The translations under genes were made by a program, and so were the position numbers. Below, in pieces: positions 1 to 8,609 of a DNA stretch of 64,000 nucleotides. The stretch's first letter is position 1. Each line of letters starts with the position of its first letter. The stretch spans positions 1,269,001-1,333,000 of the forward strand of contig NZ_LN614827.1 in the NCBI RefSeq assembly GCF_000953135.1, given 5' to 3'. The notes beneath the pieces are model-generated. The model made no database searches, had not been told where the DNA came from, and saw nothing but the letters and a program-made list of their open reading frames with translations. Source of the stretch: Legionella fallonii LLAP-10. GTDB taxonomy: Bacteria > Pseudomonadota > Gammaproteobacteria > Legionellales > Legionellaceae.

Positions 1-136
1 TTTATATTGGATTTTCTTTGTTTGTGAGGCTAATAAAATTAGAGTTATTTAAGTTAAATCAGATTTTGCTTAATCCCTTATTATTTTTTCTTTTGGTAAT
101 ATTACTTATGAGGCAACTCGAAGCGCAATGCACATG

Positions 137-165
137 TTCACATATTTAATTAATTGTGCTATAAT
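137..165 (+). promoter_or_regulatory. sigma-70 promoter for the first gene
   Basis: TTCACA at 137-142 is followed after exactly 17 bases by a perfect TATAAT at 160-165. The predicted transcript starts near 172 and reads into the gene at 203. The match is seen in the sequence; promoter activity is inferred. Confidence 0.6.
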
Positions 166-202
166 TCACCAGCTGAATATGATCTGTAAATAAGATGCAC
201 TG

Positions 203-967
203 ATGACTAAAAAAAGTATTAACGTAATTGGTATAATGATTGATGCAGAATCTAAAGATTTTAAACTGTATCATGTGGACGAAACTTTGGAAAAAAGTAT
301 CCAAGACGGTACCTATAGTTGGCAATCAACTTCTGGCTTCAGGGAAGAGGGCTTAGAGGACATTATTGGATATCTATCAAATCTATCAATCCTACCGGAG
401 CCGGATGCTACCACTCAATTTGTCATTGTGTATGATGTATCTTGTCCTAATAAAGAGGAGCATATAAAGAAACTTCTCGCAGAAATAAATAAAATCAAGA
501 AAGATGACTTGCTACCTACCTTGATTTCAATAGGACATGAACAGTCCCCATGGAATGAGGATATTATAGACCAAGTCTCCATTATCAAAGAAGTTGCAAA
601 TACCGGAGCTCGTAACGACTTGTTCGGAAAAATTATAGGACAAAAGCTATCTAATATTGAAGATGAACTTCGTAAAAGTTCTGCGGTTCAATCATCTCAA
701 ATGCAAGAAGAAAACTCTTCTTCAATAAGTAATATTAGTATGATGGTTTTAGGTGGTTTTATTGCAGCTGCAGGAATTGCCGCAGTCGCTATTGCATTTA
801 CTGTGCTTAATGCTGCAACTTTTGGTATTGCAGGATTAGTAGTGGCTGGTATTGGAGTCGCAGCAGTCCTTTCAGGAGTGGGGCTATTTGCTACGGGTGC
901 ACACAAAAACAAGAATACAACCTCAGATATATCATTAGTTCACTCAAACAATATCGTACCTATATAA
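203..967 (+). CDS. unrecognised protein with a hydrophobic C-terminal hairpin, possible effector
   Basis: This 254-residue protein is not one I recognise. The first ~175 residues are soluble, charged and rich in Asp, Glu and Lys, with no visible signal peptide. Residues ~178-235 form two adjacent hydrophobic, Ala/Gly-rich segments that probably insert in a membrane as a hairpin, followed by a short polar tail. A soluble front with a C-terminal membrane hairpin recurs among Legionella Dot/Icm effectors, but that assignment is only an inference from architecture. A good sigma-70 promoter lies ~40 bases upstream and the gene stands alone. The start is the ATG at 203; its ribosome binding site is weak. 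The opposite-strand frame across the hydrophobic part is a composition shadow. Confidence 0.7.
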   Translation: MTKKSINVIGIMIDAESKDFKLYHVDETLEKSIQDGTYSWQSTSGFREEGLEDIIGYLSNLSILPEPDATTQFVIVYDVSCPNKEEHIKKLLAEINKIKKDDLLPTLISIGHEQSPWNEDIIDQVSIIKEVANTGARNDLFGKIIGQKLSNIEDELRKSSAVQSSQMQEENSSSISNISMMVLGGFIAAAGIAAVAIAFTVLNAATFGIAGLVVAGIGVAAVLSGVGLFATGAHKNKNTTSDISLVHSNNIVPI

Positions 968-1402
968 CTCTCTATCTCTCTGTTGCAGTCATAAAGTCTT
1001 GAGTATATTTCCAAAAAAAGGATGGTAATATTAATTTATCAGGCGATGTAAAATTACCAGAGACAATCGAAGATCTATAATCCCTTAATTATGATTCATG
1101 TGACCTATGGAGTCCTCACGAGTAGTGACTCTTTTATGACATTTTTTACTTGAGTATTTTTGATATATATGCGTTTTTTATGGGCGATATTGTAGATCTT
1201 AAATTACCAAAATCCAGATATGGTTCCTGCTGGTGATGGTTTGTGAAGGGCGGGGACATTAGGCCTGATCCAGGGGCTTGTCTCAAAGTGCTCATTCAAA
1301 AACTACCAAGTTCAGAAGTACACTTCATTTCACCCAGCCTAGACTTGCTGCTATACTGCCTCGGACCATCGGGAACATTAGAGTAACCTCGGAGAATTTA
1401 AC
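968..1402. other. 435-base non-coding stretch upstream of the cyclophilin gene
   Basis: No convincing gene is visible on either strand. Short in-frame stretches rich in Leu, Pro and Asp near 1018-1078 and 1180-1215 could be debris of an old gene but are too short to name. The 3' part holds the promoter of the cyclophilin gene. Confidence 0.4.
1329..1357 (+). promoter_or_regulatory. sigma-70 promoter of the cyclophilin gene
   Basis: TTCACC at 1329-1334 and TATACT at 1352-1357 are separated by 17 bases. A GGAG ribosome binding site precedes the ATG at 1403. Placement is by eye. Confidence 0.5.
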
Positions 1403-1969
1403 ATGAAGAAAATTATCCCTTTATTAGCCAGTTTATTGTTGACACTAGGTACCACGACCCCACATGCAGAGACTGCAATTATCAACACATCTGAAGGCAT
1501 CATAACCTGTAAATTATTCACAAAGGATGCGCCTAATACCGTTGCAAATTTTGTGGGCTTAGCAACTGGAACAAAAGAATTTAAAGATCCAAAGACTAGT
1601 GAAATAGTTAAGCGCCCTTTCTATAATGGCTTGATTTTTCATCGTGTGATAAGTGGGTTTATGATTCAAGGCGGGGACCCTCTTGGAACAGGGACGGGAG
1701 GTCCAGGATATCAATTTGCTAATGAGAACACTAATGCGAGTTTTAGCAAACCTGGTGTATTGGCGATGGCTAACGCTGGACCAAACACTAACGGTAGCCA
1801 GTTTTTTATTACCGTAGCCCCCACACCTAACTTACAAGGCGATTACAATGTTTTTGGCCAAGTAATTTCAGGACAAGAAGTAGCTGATAAGATTAGCAAT
1901 GTAGCTACAGACCCACTAGATAAGCCGATAACACCTGTGATTATTAAAAGCATTACCATTCAAAAATGA
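1403..1969 (+). CDS. ppiA: periplasmic cyclophilin-type peptidyl-prolyl cis-trans isomerase
   Basis: This enzyme interconverts cis and trans peptidyl-prolyl bonds and helps fold exported proteins. The 188-residue product starts with a signal peptide (MKK, a hydrophobic stretch, then a THAETA cleavage region near residue 23), so it should act in the periplasm. The cyclophilin core is clear: FHRVISGFMIQGGDP, the PGVLAMANAGPNTNGSQFFIT block with the cyclosporin-pocket Gln and Phe, and NVFGQVISG near the end. The length matches exported PpiA proteins. It stands alone, with its own promoter upstream and a hairpin just after the stop. The family call is secure; the exact symbol rests on the signal peptide. 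Confidence 0.93.
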   Translation: MKKIIPLLASLLLTLGTTTPHAETAIINTSEGIITCKLFTKDAPNTVANFVGLATGTKEFKDPKTSEIVKRPFYNGLIFHRVISGFMIQGGDPLGTGTGGPGYQFANENTNASFSKPGVLAMANAGPNTNGSQFFITVAPTPNLQGDYNVFGQVISGQEVADKISNVATDPLDKPITPVIIKSITIQK

Positions 1970-1980
1970 ATGAGAGCCAA

Positions 1981-2006
1981 TGCGACAAGAAGCTCATCTT
2001 GTCGCA
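1981..2006 (+). terminator. perfect 10-bp hairpin after the cyclophilin gene
   Basis: TGCGACAAGA and TCTTGTCGCA pair perfectly around a six-base loop, 12 bases after the stop codon. Only a weak T-rich stretch follows, so it may be an imperfect intrinsic terminator or an mRNA 3' stabiliser. Confidence 0.5.
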
Positions 2007-2181
2007 GCTGTTGTAGCCTTTATGCATCGTTGTGGGCGGGTGCGGTAGTTGGCCAATATGGAAAAATATCAGTCGGTTGGTTTTGGAACTAAAAATTCGG
2101 AGAAGGGAAGTAGGTAAAAAACGCTATTTAAATTAAATCGTTTAAATGAGAGTTTTCTCTATGTCAGATAACAGTAAGAAA

Positions 2182-2200
2182 TAGTTACTAAAAGTAACTA
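2182..2200. promoter_or_regulatory. perfect 8-bp inverted repeat at the 6S RNA promoter
   Basis: TAGTTACT and AGTAACTA flank three A residues. The repeat ends 17 bases before the TATACT element at 2218-2223, so it covers the -35 region expected for the 6S RNA promoter. This is a plausible operator or activator site; the binding protein is unknown. Confidence 0.35.
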
Positions 2201-2229
2201 CTATGTGTTTCAAGTGCTATACTTATAAT

Positions 2230-2390
2230 AACCCAAGCAACATAAGATGTTTGAACCGATAAGCATTTAAAGGAGAGTGTTCTGTTGCAGCGTTGAGCTA
2301 TATCACGTTAACTGTGAGAAGCCTGAACTGTAACGTTTGCTCACCACCTAAACCCTAGGGTTCAAAGTCTTTGGTGGTTGGGGTTTCTTT
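2230..2390 (+). ncRNA. ssrS: 6S RNA, regulator of sigma-70 RNA polymerase
   Basis: 6S RNA mimics an open promoter and sequesters housekeeping RNA polymerase in stationary phase; in Legionella pneumophila it is known to affect intracellular growth. The call rests on the conserved 3' block: GAGAAGCCT at 2316-2324, then a CACC segment and the AACCCTAGGGTTCAAAG block at 2351-2367, in the same order and spacing as in E. coli 6S RNA. A TATACT element at 2218-2223 places the 5' end near 2230. The first bases (AACCC) can pair with the GGGGTT at the end, closing the long rod. A T-rich stretch at 2386-2392 marks the 3' end. The ends are approximate. No ygfA-like gene follows, unlike in enterobacteria. 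Confidence 0.88.
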
Positions 2391-2576
2391 TAACTAGGTC
2401 AATTACGCATAGATGCTAGTACCATTCTGAATTTTATACAAAAAGTCTTCGAAGAATATAATTTAATTGCTGCATTATAAGTGTTTCTCAGGTGCTTATT
2501 TACTCGCTTGTAAACTCCGCCCCTCGAAACAGTTATGCCTTGCTCTCATGCAAAATCTGCTAGTGATGGAAGAGGT

Positions 2577-3737
2577 CTATTCAAGATTCACAGGATTATA
2601 ATTGTTCAATGAAGGTTCTTGAGATGCTGTAAAAGGATTTCCGCCAAGTACTCTAATACGGTTGGTTAATTGGTATAGTTGTTGTAATTGTTTGTCTGTA
2701 GGTTTTGAGGACTCAGGTATAAAAATAATACTCTGATTGGGATTTTTTAGATCCATTAATGCTTCAAATGCCACTTTAATTTTACCTTGATTAATGAATC
2801 CAGCCACGACAATCGCTTTGTTTTGCAAATTTTGGTAATGATTGATAACAATGTCATTATGCTTAAAAGTGAAGAGGATGAAAAACTGTTCATCGATAGT
2901 TTTCTTTAATTGAGCGGTTATATTAATAAGTGCTAAGCGGAAATTACAACGTACATTTTGAGGAAATGCACTTGCTTCAACAAGCAAGTCACGTAATGTA
3001 TCGCTGGGAAAGTAGATATTCTTATAAGTAAACGCTTTTAAACAATCTGGAGGAAGCATTTTCTCGGAATAATAGCTTTTGAAATACCCTGGAGCAACAG
3101 AGTCGTCCACGAACAACCATTGTACTGTTGGATAAGTGAAATAATTTTCTATGGCAAAAAAAGGTCGCGTTGGATACCAGAAGCCGCCATAAAATCCCCA
3201 TTTGTGCCAAAGGCCGTACTGATTATGGTAATGACCATTTTTCCAGTACTGCTCGTAATTATTGAATCTTTGTCTGTTATCACGTTCAAATTGTTTTTGG
3301 TAGTGATATTTAAACAGATGAATTTGATCCATCCATTGTCTAGAGTTTGGCTTATTGAGTACCTGCTGATTCCATAAAACTGCACTGCGTATATTGCTTT
3401 GGGTGATAGGGGCGTTGAAATGGCTGGGGTGGTTTTTTAACATAGCAAAAATGTCAGTGGGCCGTTTGTTAGGAATGACATTCTTTATCTGGGGAATTAT
3501 GGATACTGAATCATCAGCAATGGTTTTATGCGACTTCAAATCAGGAATCGAAGGTATTTTGCAAATCATGCTATCATAAGGTTCTATGTACGACTTGAGT
3601 ACAGGCTCCACCATTGGTTTTTTTATCAAGTTGTTGATTTTAGGATCTGCATATAACGCAGTTGGAAGGATAAATAGCAAGATTGAACAGAGCTTATAAG
3701 TGCACTTGACTATTGATTGTGATTTCATCCGAGTCAT
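2577..3737 (-). CDS. exported protein of unknown function, aromatic-rich
   Basis: This 386-residue protein starts with a clear signal peptide: a basic start, then a hydrophobic run ending in PTALYA near residue 30, so it is probably periplasmic or secreted. I do not recognise the family. A central region (~residues 155-225) is unusually rich in Trp, Tyr, Phe and Gly, including a YGGFWYP segment, and precedes a segment with two Cys (PPDC and NVRC) that could form a disulfide. The C-terminal third has a mixed alpha/beta look with a GGNPF turn. The start at 3737 has an AAAGGA ribosome binding site four bases away. It stands alone, divergent from the gene at 4013. Confidence 0.75.
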   Translation of the reverse strand: MTRMKSQSIVKCTYKLCSILLFILPTALYADPKINNLIKKPMVEPVLKSYIEPYDSMICKIPSIPDLKSHKTIADDSVSIIPQIKNVIPNKRPTDIFAMLKNHPSHFNAPITQSNIRSAVLWNQQVLNKPNSRQWMDQIHLFKYHYQKQFERDNRQRFNNYEQYWKNGHYHNQYGLWHKWGFYGGFWYPTRPFFAIENYFTYPTVQWLFVDDSVAPGYFKSYYSEKMLPPDCLKAFTYKNIYFPSDTLRDLLVEASAFPQNVRCNFRLALINITAQLKKTIDEQFFILFTFKHNDIVINHYQNLQNKAIVVAGFINQGKIKVAFEALMDLKNPNQSIIFIPESSKPTDKQLQQLYQLTNRIRVLGGNPFTASQEPSLNNYNPVNLE

Positions 3738-3943
3738 AAATTCCTTTATTATAATAAGAGATTATACCTCACATAACTTTAAAACCCCCTGGTGCAAGAA
3801 TAATGTCACCTCATTTAAAATGGCTTTCAACTATACAGATTAAGACAAATAAGAGAAATAAACAAACTATATAAAGGGGAGCCTTACTACATTTTCATTT
3901 GATTGGTTGAAAAGTCAATCTGCATATATTGCCCTAGACTTTA

Positions 3944-3972
3944 TTATGATCTGCTTAATTTTAATATATAAT
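3944..3972 (+). promoter_or_regulatory. possible sigma-70 promoter of the gene at 4013
   Basis: TTATGA at 3944-3949 and a perfect TATAAT at 3967-3972 are 17 bases apart. The -35 match is weak. It lies in the 275-base divergent region between the exported protein gene and the gene at 4013. Confidence 0.4.
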
Positions 3973-4012
3973 GCACAATTAATCACATTTAACGCGGATA
4001 ATCTATTAAGTT

Positions 4013-4918
4013 ATGTATATTCTTTCCAATGAGAAGAAAGTCGATAAAATTATCGAATGTTTACGTCTTCAAAAATCGCAGTCGACTAATAAAAAACGGA
4101 TTGCTGTAATCATAGGCGAAGGCTCGGTTACATCCATGCTGCCTGAGCTGAACGGTTTATGTGATGCTATCATACTTATTGATATGAATTATCCAGTAAT
4201 TGAGCATAACCAATGTATGATTGAACTTCTTTGTAATAGTGAAGATAGAGAGCAATTTAAGAGTGAATACAAGAAAAATTTTGGAGTGTATACCTATCAC
4301 ATGCTGACAGCGGATGAGAGACGTGGCGACTGGGGGGCATTAGGCTTTAAAAAATTACTTGGGCGATCTAACGATTTAGGAAAAGAATTCTTTCTGTCTT
4401 CAGAGCAACGTTTTTTACAATGTAGAAATGCCGCGGAACAGTTGGAAATCGTTCCTTTAAGTATCAACATGTTTGATTTAGAGCAAGTTAGACAGTTAAA
4501 GCAAAGATTAATAGACGATAATAGTACTATCTCTATTATCAATGTAACCAACCTTTATGAATGGGATGCAAATAAGAATGCTATTAATTGTTACAGAAAG
4601 GATGAGTGGCAGCCTAATAATAATGTTTCTGAAATGTTAAATCTCTTATTAGACAACTCTGTGGAACCCCTTATTTTATATTCAGCCTATGAAAAAAAAG
4701 ATGATTTGCTTCTAGTAGCAAAAATAGATACGTCGATTAATGGTTATTTATATGAAGCGGAGCAGGCAATCCAGGAACAAATCCAGTCCTATGAAAAATC
4801 GTTGGGAGAGTTATGCGATAGTAGAGTTTCCCAGTCTCAATCAACATTCTATGGCAAGCGTCCAAGCACCATTAAGAGAGACTATCAAAGTGGTGAATAT
4901 CATCTGAGCCATAAATGA
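4013..4918 (+). CDS. unrecognised 301-residue protein with a Rossmann-like N-terminus
   Basis: I cannot name this protein. Near residues 30-55 a beta-strand, IGEGSV glycine turn, helix, and IILIDMNY strand ending in an acidic residue resemble the nucleotide or SAM-binding half of a Rossmann fold, although the glycine pattern is not canonical. The middle has a GDWGALGFKKLLG segment. The C-terminal ~50 residues are Gln/Ser-rich and charged, probably a flexible tail. There is no signal peptide or membrane segment. Its isolated position, low GC and polar C-terminus fit an accessory or effector gene of an intracellular bacterium, but that is speculative. Confidence 0.65.
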   Translation: MYILSNEKKVDKIIECLRLQKSQSTNKKRIAVIIGEGSVTSMLPELNGLCDAIILIDMNYPVIEHNQCMIELLCNSEDREQFKSEYKKNFGVYTYHMLTADERRGDWGALGFKKLLGRSNDLGKEFFLSSEQRFLQCRNAAEQLEIVPLSINMFDLEQVRQLKQRLIDDNSTISIINVTNLYEWDANKNAINCYRKDEWQPNNNVSEMLNLLLDNSVEPLILYSAYEKKDDLLLVAKIDTSINGYLYEAEQAIQEQIQSYEKSLGELCDSRVSQSQSTFYGKRPSTIKRDYQSGEYHLSHK

Positions 4919-4938
4919 TTGCTTCAAAAAAATTGAAA

Positions 4939-5205
4939 TCAAAAACGTAATTCTGAGCTATTATTTTGTCGAGTCATTAACCACTCCTCTAATGCTACTT
5001 TTTTCATTTCTATGGTTAATTTATATCCTGAGGATATGTGACCATCATCATAGGGCTTCTCAATTTTGCATTTGAGACCTTTTTGAGTAAGAATTTGGGC
5101 AAATTCCTTCATTTGCTGATCTTCAACATCTTTTGGAAACTCAAGAGAACTGCTCATATAATAATCATGAAAATGCAGCTTTAAATCGCTACCGGTCCAA
5201 TACAA
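4939..5205 (-). CDS. small unrecognised protein, possibly truncated at its N-terminus
   Basis: This is an 88-residue frame read from a TTG at 5205. The reading frame stays open for about 18 more codons upstream without an ATG before a stop, so it may have lost its true start. The product has an alpha/beta character with a FPKDVEDQQMKEFAQ helix and a C-terminal basic helix. It is convergent with the gene at 4013, with 20 bases between their stops. Codon usage looks like real coding sequence, but no function can be given. Confidence 0.45.
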   Translation of the reverse strand: MYWTGSDLKLHFHDYYMSSSLEFPKDVEDQQMKEFAQILTQKGLKCKIEKPYDDGHISSGYKLTIEMKKVALEEWLMTRQNNSSELRF

Positions 5206-5408
5206 TCCACATACTGAGTAATAATCTGGGGTAGTTGTTGTACCAATAACGTATAAATTATTTTAATATTAAAAGAGAAGAGGATATTAACAGTGAAATC
5301 TGAGGACATCATAATAATCAACTCCGACAAAAGATATTAACTTGATACAATTATGGTGCATTATTTAGGTACAGAAAGTTAAAGCATACCACTCAAGGAG
5401 AGAATCAC

Positions 5409-5792
5409 ATGAAACGTGTATTATTTGTCGGCCAGAAACCGGAAACAGTGGATTTCTCTGACCCCGCTTTACCTCCTGGCTTTAATGCAGAGAAAATCCA
5501 TATTGGGATTACAATTGGGATTAGCAAATTGGAAGAACATGGATGGCAAGCGGATGAATGTATGATCACACCTGACGAAAGGGGCTGCTCAACATTGGAG
5601 AAGCAACTTACATCGACAAACTATGATTGTGTGGTGATTGGTGCTGGCATGCGACTACCACCTAAAGGCTTAGTGATGTTTGAAAAGGTGATTAACCTGG
5701 TACATAAGGCTGCACCTACTGCGGCGATTGCCTTCAATACGAAACCGGAAGACACCGCAGACGCGGCTGCAAGGTGGTTACAAGCAAATTGA
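5409..5792 (+). CDS. conserved 127-residue protein of unknown function
   Basis: The short protein begins MKRVLFVGQKP, a beta-strand and glycine turn, and contains a second strand and turn DCVVIGAGMR near residue 78, giving a flavodoxin-like or Rossmann-like alpha/beta pattern. The pattern is of a kind seen in uncharacterised proteobacterial proteins, but I cannot assign a reaction. There is no signal peptide. The ATG at 5409 is preceded by an AAGGAGAG ribosome binding site, which is strong for this window. It stands alone, just before the decayed resolvase. Confidence 0.75.
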   Translation: MKRVLFVGQKPETVDFSDPALPPGFNAEKIHIGITIGISKLEEHGWQADECMITPDERGCSTLEKQLTSTNYDCVVIGAGMRLPPKGLVMFEKVINLVHKAAPTAAIAFNTKPEDTADAAARWLQAN

Positions 5793-6010
5793 GGGGGTAA
5801 GCTTGCGGTAAGACATAATGATGGTATGGTCGATGAGTGGATACAGCTGGAAATGTCTTCACGTAAGTCCACAGCACCTTGCCGTATCGATAAGCTAGTA
5901 GGTTATGATAAGTACTGATCTTTGACATCTCATATAAATAAATTATCTTCTAAGATAAAATTATGAGCAATTTTAATGGTCGTTTGTGTGACTCGATGAA
6001 TGGAGAAAAA

Positions 6011-6190
6011 ATGCTGGTGGGATACATGCGGGTATCAAAAATGGATGGTTACAGTACGATTCTTTATTGGCAGCCGGAGTTCACGAGGAACTAATTTATA
6101 AAGACCTTGCATCAGGAAAGCGAGAAGATCGCTCTCTTGCGGGAGTGGCATCTGCTAGAGTTAGAGGAAGAAAAGGTGGCCGCCTCTACA
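6011..6190 (+). pseudogene. decayed Tn3-type serine resolvase
   Basis: The first frame from 6011 gives MLVGYMRVSKMDG, the N-terminus of a serine resolvase including the catalytic-Ser region of YxRVSxxDG. A frame change then leads to LAAGVHEELIYKDLASGKRED at 6069-6131, the next conserved block of Tn3-family resolvases, and the sequence jumps to ARVRGRKGGR, which normally precedes the C-terminal helix-turn-helix. At least one frameshift and a deletion of most of the catalytic domain have destroyed it. It marks a former transposon or plasmid-derived insertion. Confidence 0.75.
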
Positions 6191-6231
6191 AAATGATCCA
6201 ACCTATCTTATTTTTTTGCGCCATCGGGGGC

Positions 6232-6330
6232 TGTCATCCAGAACGCGGCGAAGGATCTCCTGCCAAGCGCATAGTGGCATTGTGCCACATTCAGGAGATC
6301 CTTCATCGCAAGCATCCTCTGGATGCCCAG
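6232..6330. repeat. dispersed ~90-bp palindromic repeat, copy 1
   Basis: The element begins TGTCATCCAGAACGCGGCG and ends in CTGGATGCCCAG, with internal inverted AGGATCTCCT and AGGAGATCCT segments, so it folds into one long hairpin. It lies just past the end of hisIE. Copies with the same order of blocks are at 17198, 31014 and 42788. Confidence 0.8.
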
Positions 6331-6335
6331 GCTTT

Positions 6336-6959
6336 TTAGGTATGAACTGATCTATCTCGTTCTTGTAAGCACTGTAATACATCATAAAAACTCAATTCAC
6401 AGGCTTTTAACAACACTAATAAATGGAATACCAAATCAGCACTTTCATTAACTAACTCTTCTTTATTTTGATTTGTTGCCGCAATGACTGTTTCTATGGC
6501 TTCTTCACCCACTTTTTGTGCGCATCGGTGAATGCCTGATTCTAATAGTTTTGCTGTGTAACTGTTTTCACTATTAGTTTCAGCGCGCTCATTGATTAGT
6601 TCAATTAATCCATCAAGAAAACCAAGTGTGCTATTAAAAGGAGGCTGATAACAGCTATTATATCCTAAATGGCAGGCTGGCCCCTTGGGTATCACTTGAA
6701 TTAAAAGGCTATCATTATCACAATCCGTACTGATATGCAGTACGGCCATGCTATTACCAGAAGACTCGCCTTTTCGCCATAGTCTTTTTCTACTGCGGCT
6801 ATACATAGTTAATTGACCAGAAGTTAAGGTGGCAATTAATGACTCTTGATTCATATAGCCTAACATGAGTACTTTGCCATTTTCTGCATTTTGGATTATG
6901 GCGGGAAGCAATCCATTCATTTTGTGCCAGTCAAGGGTATTAATTTCTAAATCACTCAT
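6336..6959 (-). CDS. hisIE: bifunctional phosphoribosyl-AMP cyclohydrolase / phosphoribosyl-ATP pyrophosphatase
   Basis: The enzyme performs steps 2 and 3 of histidine synthesis: hydrolysis of phosphoribosyl-ATP to phosphoribosyl-AMP and opening of the purine ring. Residues ~1-110 are the HisI cyclohydrolase domain, with [30 protein letters not shown] and the metal-binding DCDNDSLL and CHLGYNSC blocks. Residues ~112-205 are the HisE domain, with [12 protein letters not shown] and the [14 protein letters not shown] helix. The 207-residue length fits fused HisIE proteins. It is the last gene of the his operon; its ATG overlaps the hisF stop by four bases, so it is translationally coupled. Confidence 0.97.
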   Translation of the reverse strand: MSDLEINTLDWHKMNGLLPAIIQNAENGKVLMLGYMNQESLIATLTSGQLTMYSRSRKRLWRKGESSGNSMAVLHISTDCDNDSLLIQVIPKGPACHLGYNSCYQPPFNSTLGFLDGLIELINERAETNSENSYTAKLLESGIHRCAQKVGEEAIETVIAATNQNKEELVNESADLVFHLLVLLKACELSFYDVLQCLQERDRSVHT

Positions 6960-7723
6960 AATCGTACCTCTATTTTTTGTTCTTTAAGGGCTAATTTAAT
7001 TTCTTTTATAGTGAGTATTTTGTCATGAAAAACACTCGCTGCCAAAGCTCCATTGACGCTAGATTGAAGAAAAACATTAATAAAATCATCAATTTTTCCA
7101 GCTCCACCTGATGCAATTAAGGGAACCTGGCATAGGGAACGCATTTCTTGTAATTGTTTAATGTCGTAACCTGAGCGTACGCCATCTGATTGCATGCAAT
7201 TAAGTACTATTTCCCCCGCACCTCTATCTTGCACTTCTTGCAGCCAATCACGCGTTTTGCGTTTGGAATTCATACTTGTACTTTCACTTCCTGTATACTG
7301 ATAGACATAATAATCATCATTGACCCATTGGCTGTCGATTCCTATGACTACACATTGACTTCCAAAACAATCACTTAGTTCATTAATTAATGAAGGATTC
7401 TCCAGTGCCGGACTGTTAATGGAAATTTTATCTGCGCCTGCATTTAGTATCGATTTAGCTTGTTCAAAGGTGCGGATTCCGCCAGCAACAGTGAATGGAA
7501 TATTAATAGTAGCAGCAACTTGATTGACCCAATCGGGACATACAGAGCGATTATCACTACTTGCTGTAATATCATAAAAAACTAACTCGTCAGCTCCAGA
7601 CGCAGAGTAATGGGCCGCCAAGGGTAGGATATCTCCGATGATTCTATGATTACGGAATTTTACACCTTTAACCACTTGATTATCGCGCACATCAAGACAG
7701 GGAATAATTCGTTTAGTTAACAT
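6956..7723 (-). CDS. hisF: imidazole glycerol phosphate synthase cyclase subunit
   Basis: HisF uses ammonia delivered by HisH to convert PRFAR into imidazole glycerol phosphate and AICAR. The 255-residue (beta/alpha)8 barrel shows the N-terminal [19 protein letters not shown] with catalytic Asp11, the [13 protein letters not shown] block, and the phosphate-binding VAGGIRT and IASGGAG loops. A 154-base non-coding gap separates it from hisA upstream, unusual in an otherwise tightly packed operon, so it may have an additional promoter or be partly uncoupled. Confidence 0.97.
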   Translation of the reverse strand: MLTKRIIPCLDVRDNQVVKGVKFRNHRIIGDILPLAAHYSASGADELVFYDITASSDNRSVCPDWVNQVAATINIPFTVAGGIRTFEQAKSILNAGADKISINSPALENPSLINELSDCFGSQCVVIGIDSQWVNDDYYVYQYTGSESTSMNSKRKTRDWLQEVQDRGAGEIVLNCMQSDGVRSGYDIKQLQEMRSLCQVPLIASGGAGKIDDFINVFLQSSVNGALAASVFHDKILTIKEIKLALKEQKIEVRL

Positions 7724-7877
7724 TATTTAATACCTCTACTTTCTGTGGTTCGGAGGTTCAAGTCCGACAAATAGTTCTGTTCGTAACATAATTCTTCTAT
7801 AAAACGAAACGATTACACCGACGAAGGGCGATTTACCTCATTTCTTCCTTAACTTGACGCCCATGGACCTTATATAT

Positions 7878-8609
7878 TTATCCCGTATATTCAGCTAAGC
7901 ATTGAGATAAATCAAAATGCCCCGTATATAAAGTTAATCCTAAAATAGCCGCGGCAACGCCAAGCTTATCAAGAGTCGCTATGTCTTCTGCTGAGCGTAT
8001 GCCGCCGGAAGCTTGCCAGAATATCTGTGGAAAATGTTTGACGGCTTGCTGGTACAAATTAAAATTAGGTCCGGCCATCATGCCATCACAAGCTATATCA
8101 GTACAAAGTATTTCACTGATCCCCATCTCTTGATAATAAGCAACCACTTCCCACAAATTGCTGTTACTCTTTGTTTGCCATCCATTAATAGCAGGAACGG
8201 GAACATTGCCTTCCATACGAATATCTAGGGCCAAGATAATATATTCTGGTCTAATTGCTTCAATGATTTTTTGCGTTTCATCTGGATTGGAAATCGCAAT
8301 ACTGCCAATGACCAGTTTAGAAATACCTGCATTAATGCATTGTTGTGCTTGTTCGAGTGTTCTTATTCCTCCGCCTGCTTGAACTGTAATTCCGGCTTTT
8401 TGCATTGCGCTAATCAATGGCAATTGTTGCATGGCTCCTGCTCGAGCACCATCTAAGTCGACTATATGAAGACGTTGGGCTCCTATCTGAGCAAAATAAG
8501 CTGCTCGTTCAATAGGGGGAATATCAAACTGAGTGACTTTATCGAATTGGCCTTGTTTCAGGCGCACACAGGTGCCTGACTGTAAATCAATTGCGGGAAT
8601 AATTAACAT
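7878..8609 (-). CDS. hisA: phosphoribosylformimino-AICAR-phosphate isomerase
   Basis: HisA isomerises ProFAR to PRFAR, the substrate of the HisH-HisF synthase. The 243-residue TIM barrel starts [17 protein letters not shown] with the catalytic Asp8 and has the phosphate loops VQAGGGIRT and QASGGIRS and the ICTDIACDGMM segment with the second catalytic Asp. Its start overlaps the hisH stop by seven bases. Sequence relation to HisF in the next gene is expected from their shared ancestry. Confidence 0.97.
   Translation of the reverse strand: MLIIPAIDLQSGTCVRLKQGQFDKVTQFDIPPIERAAYFAQIGAQRLHIVDLDGARAGAMQQLPLISAMQKAGITVQAGGGIRTLEQAQQCINAGISKLVIGSIAISNPDETQKIIEAIRPEYIILALDIRMEGNVPVPAINGWQTKSNSNLWEVVAYYQEMGISEILCTDIACDGMMAGPNFNLYQQAVKHFPQIFWQASGGIRSAEDIATLDKLGVAAAILGLTLYTGHFDLSQCLAEYTG

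Noticed and set aside
2341..2392. GGTGGTTGGGGTTTCTTTT region as a stand-alone terminator or attenuator
   Set aside because: It is explained as the 3' end of 6S RNA.
2570..2579. GAAGAGGTCT matching the end of the 18307-18440 MITE-like element
   Set aside because: Only ten bases match and there is no partner inverted repeat nearby, so it could be chance.
6067..6339. 90-codon plus-strand frame over the resolvase remnant and repeat
   Set aside because: Only its first third is resolvase sequence; the remainder translates the palindromic repeat.
7745..7775. tRNA-like T-arm (GGTTCAAGTCC) between hisA and hisF
   Set aside because: The flanking bases pair at only three of five T-stem positions and no acceptor or anticodon stem is present, so it is not a tRNA gene or a clear attachment site.
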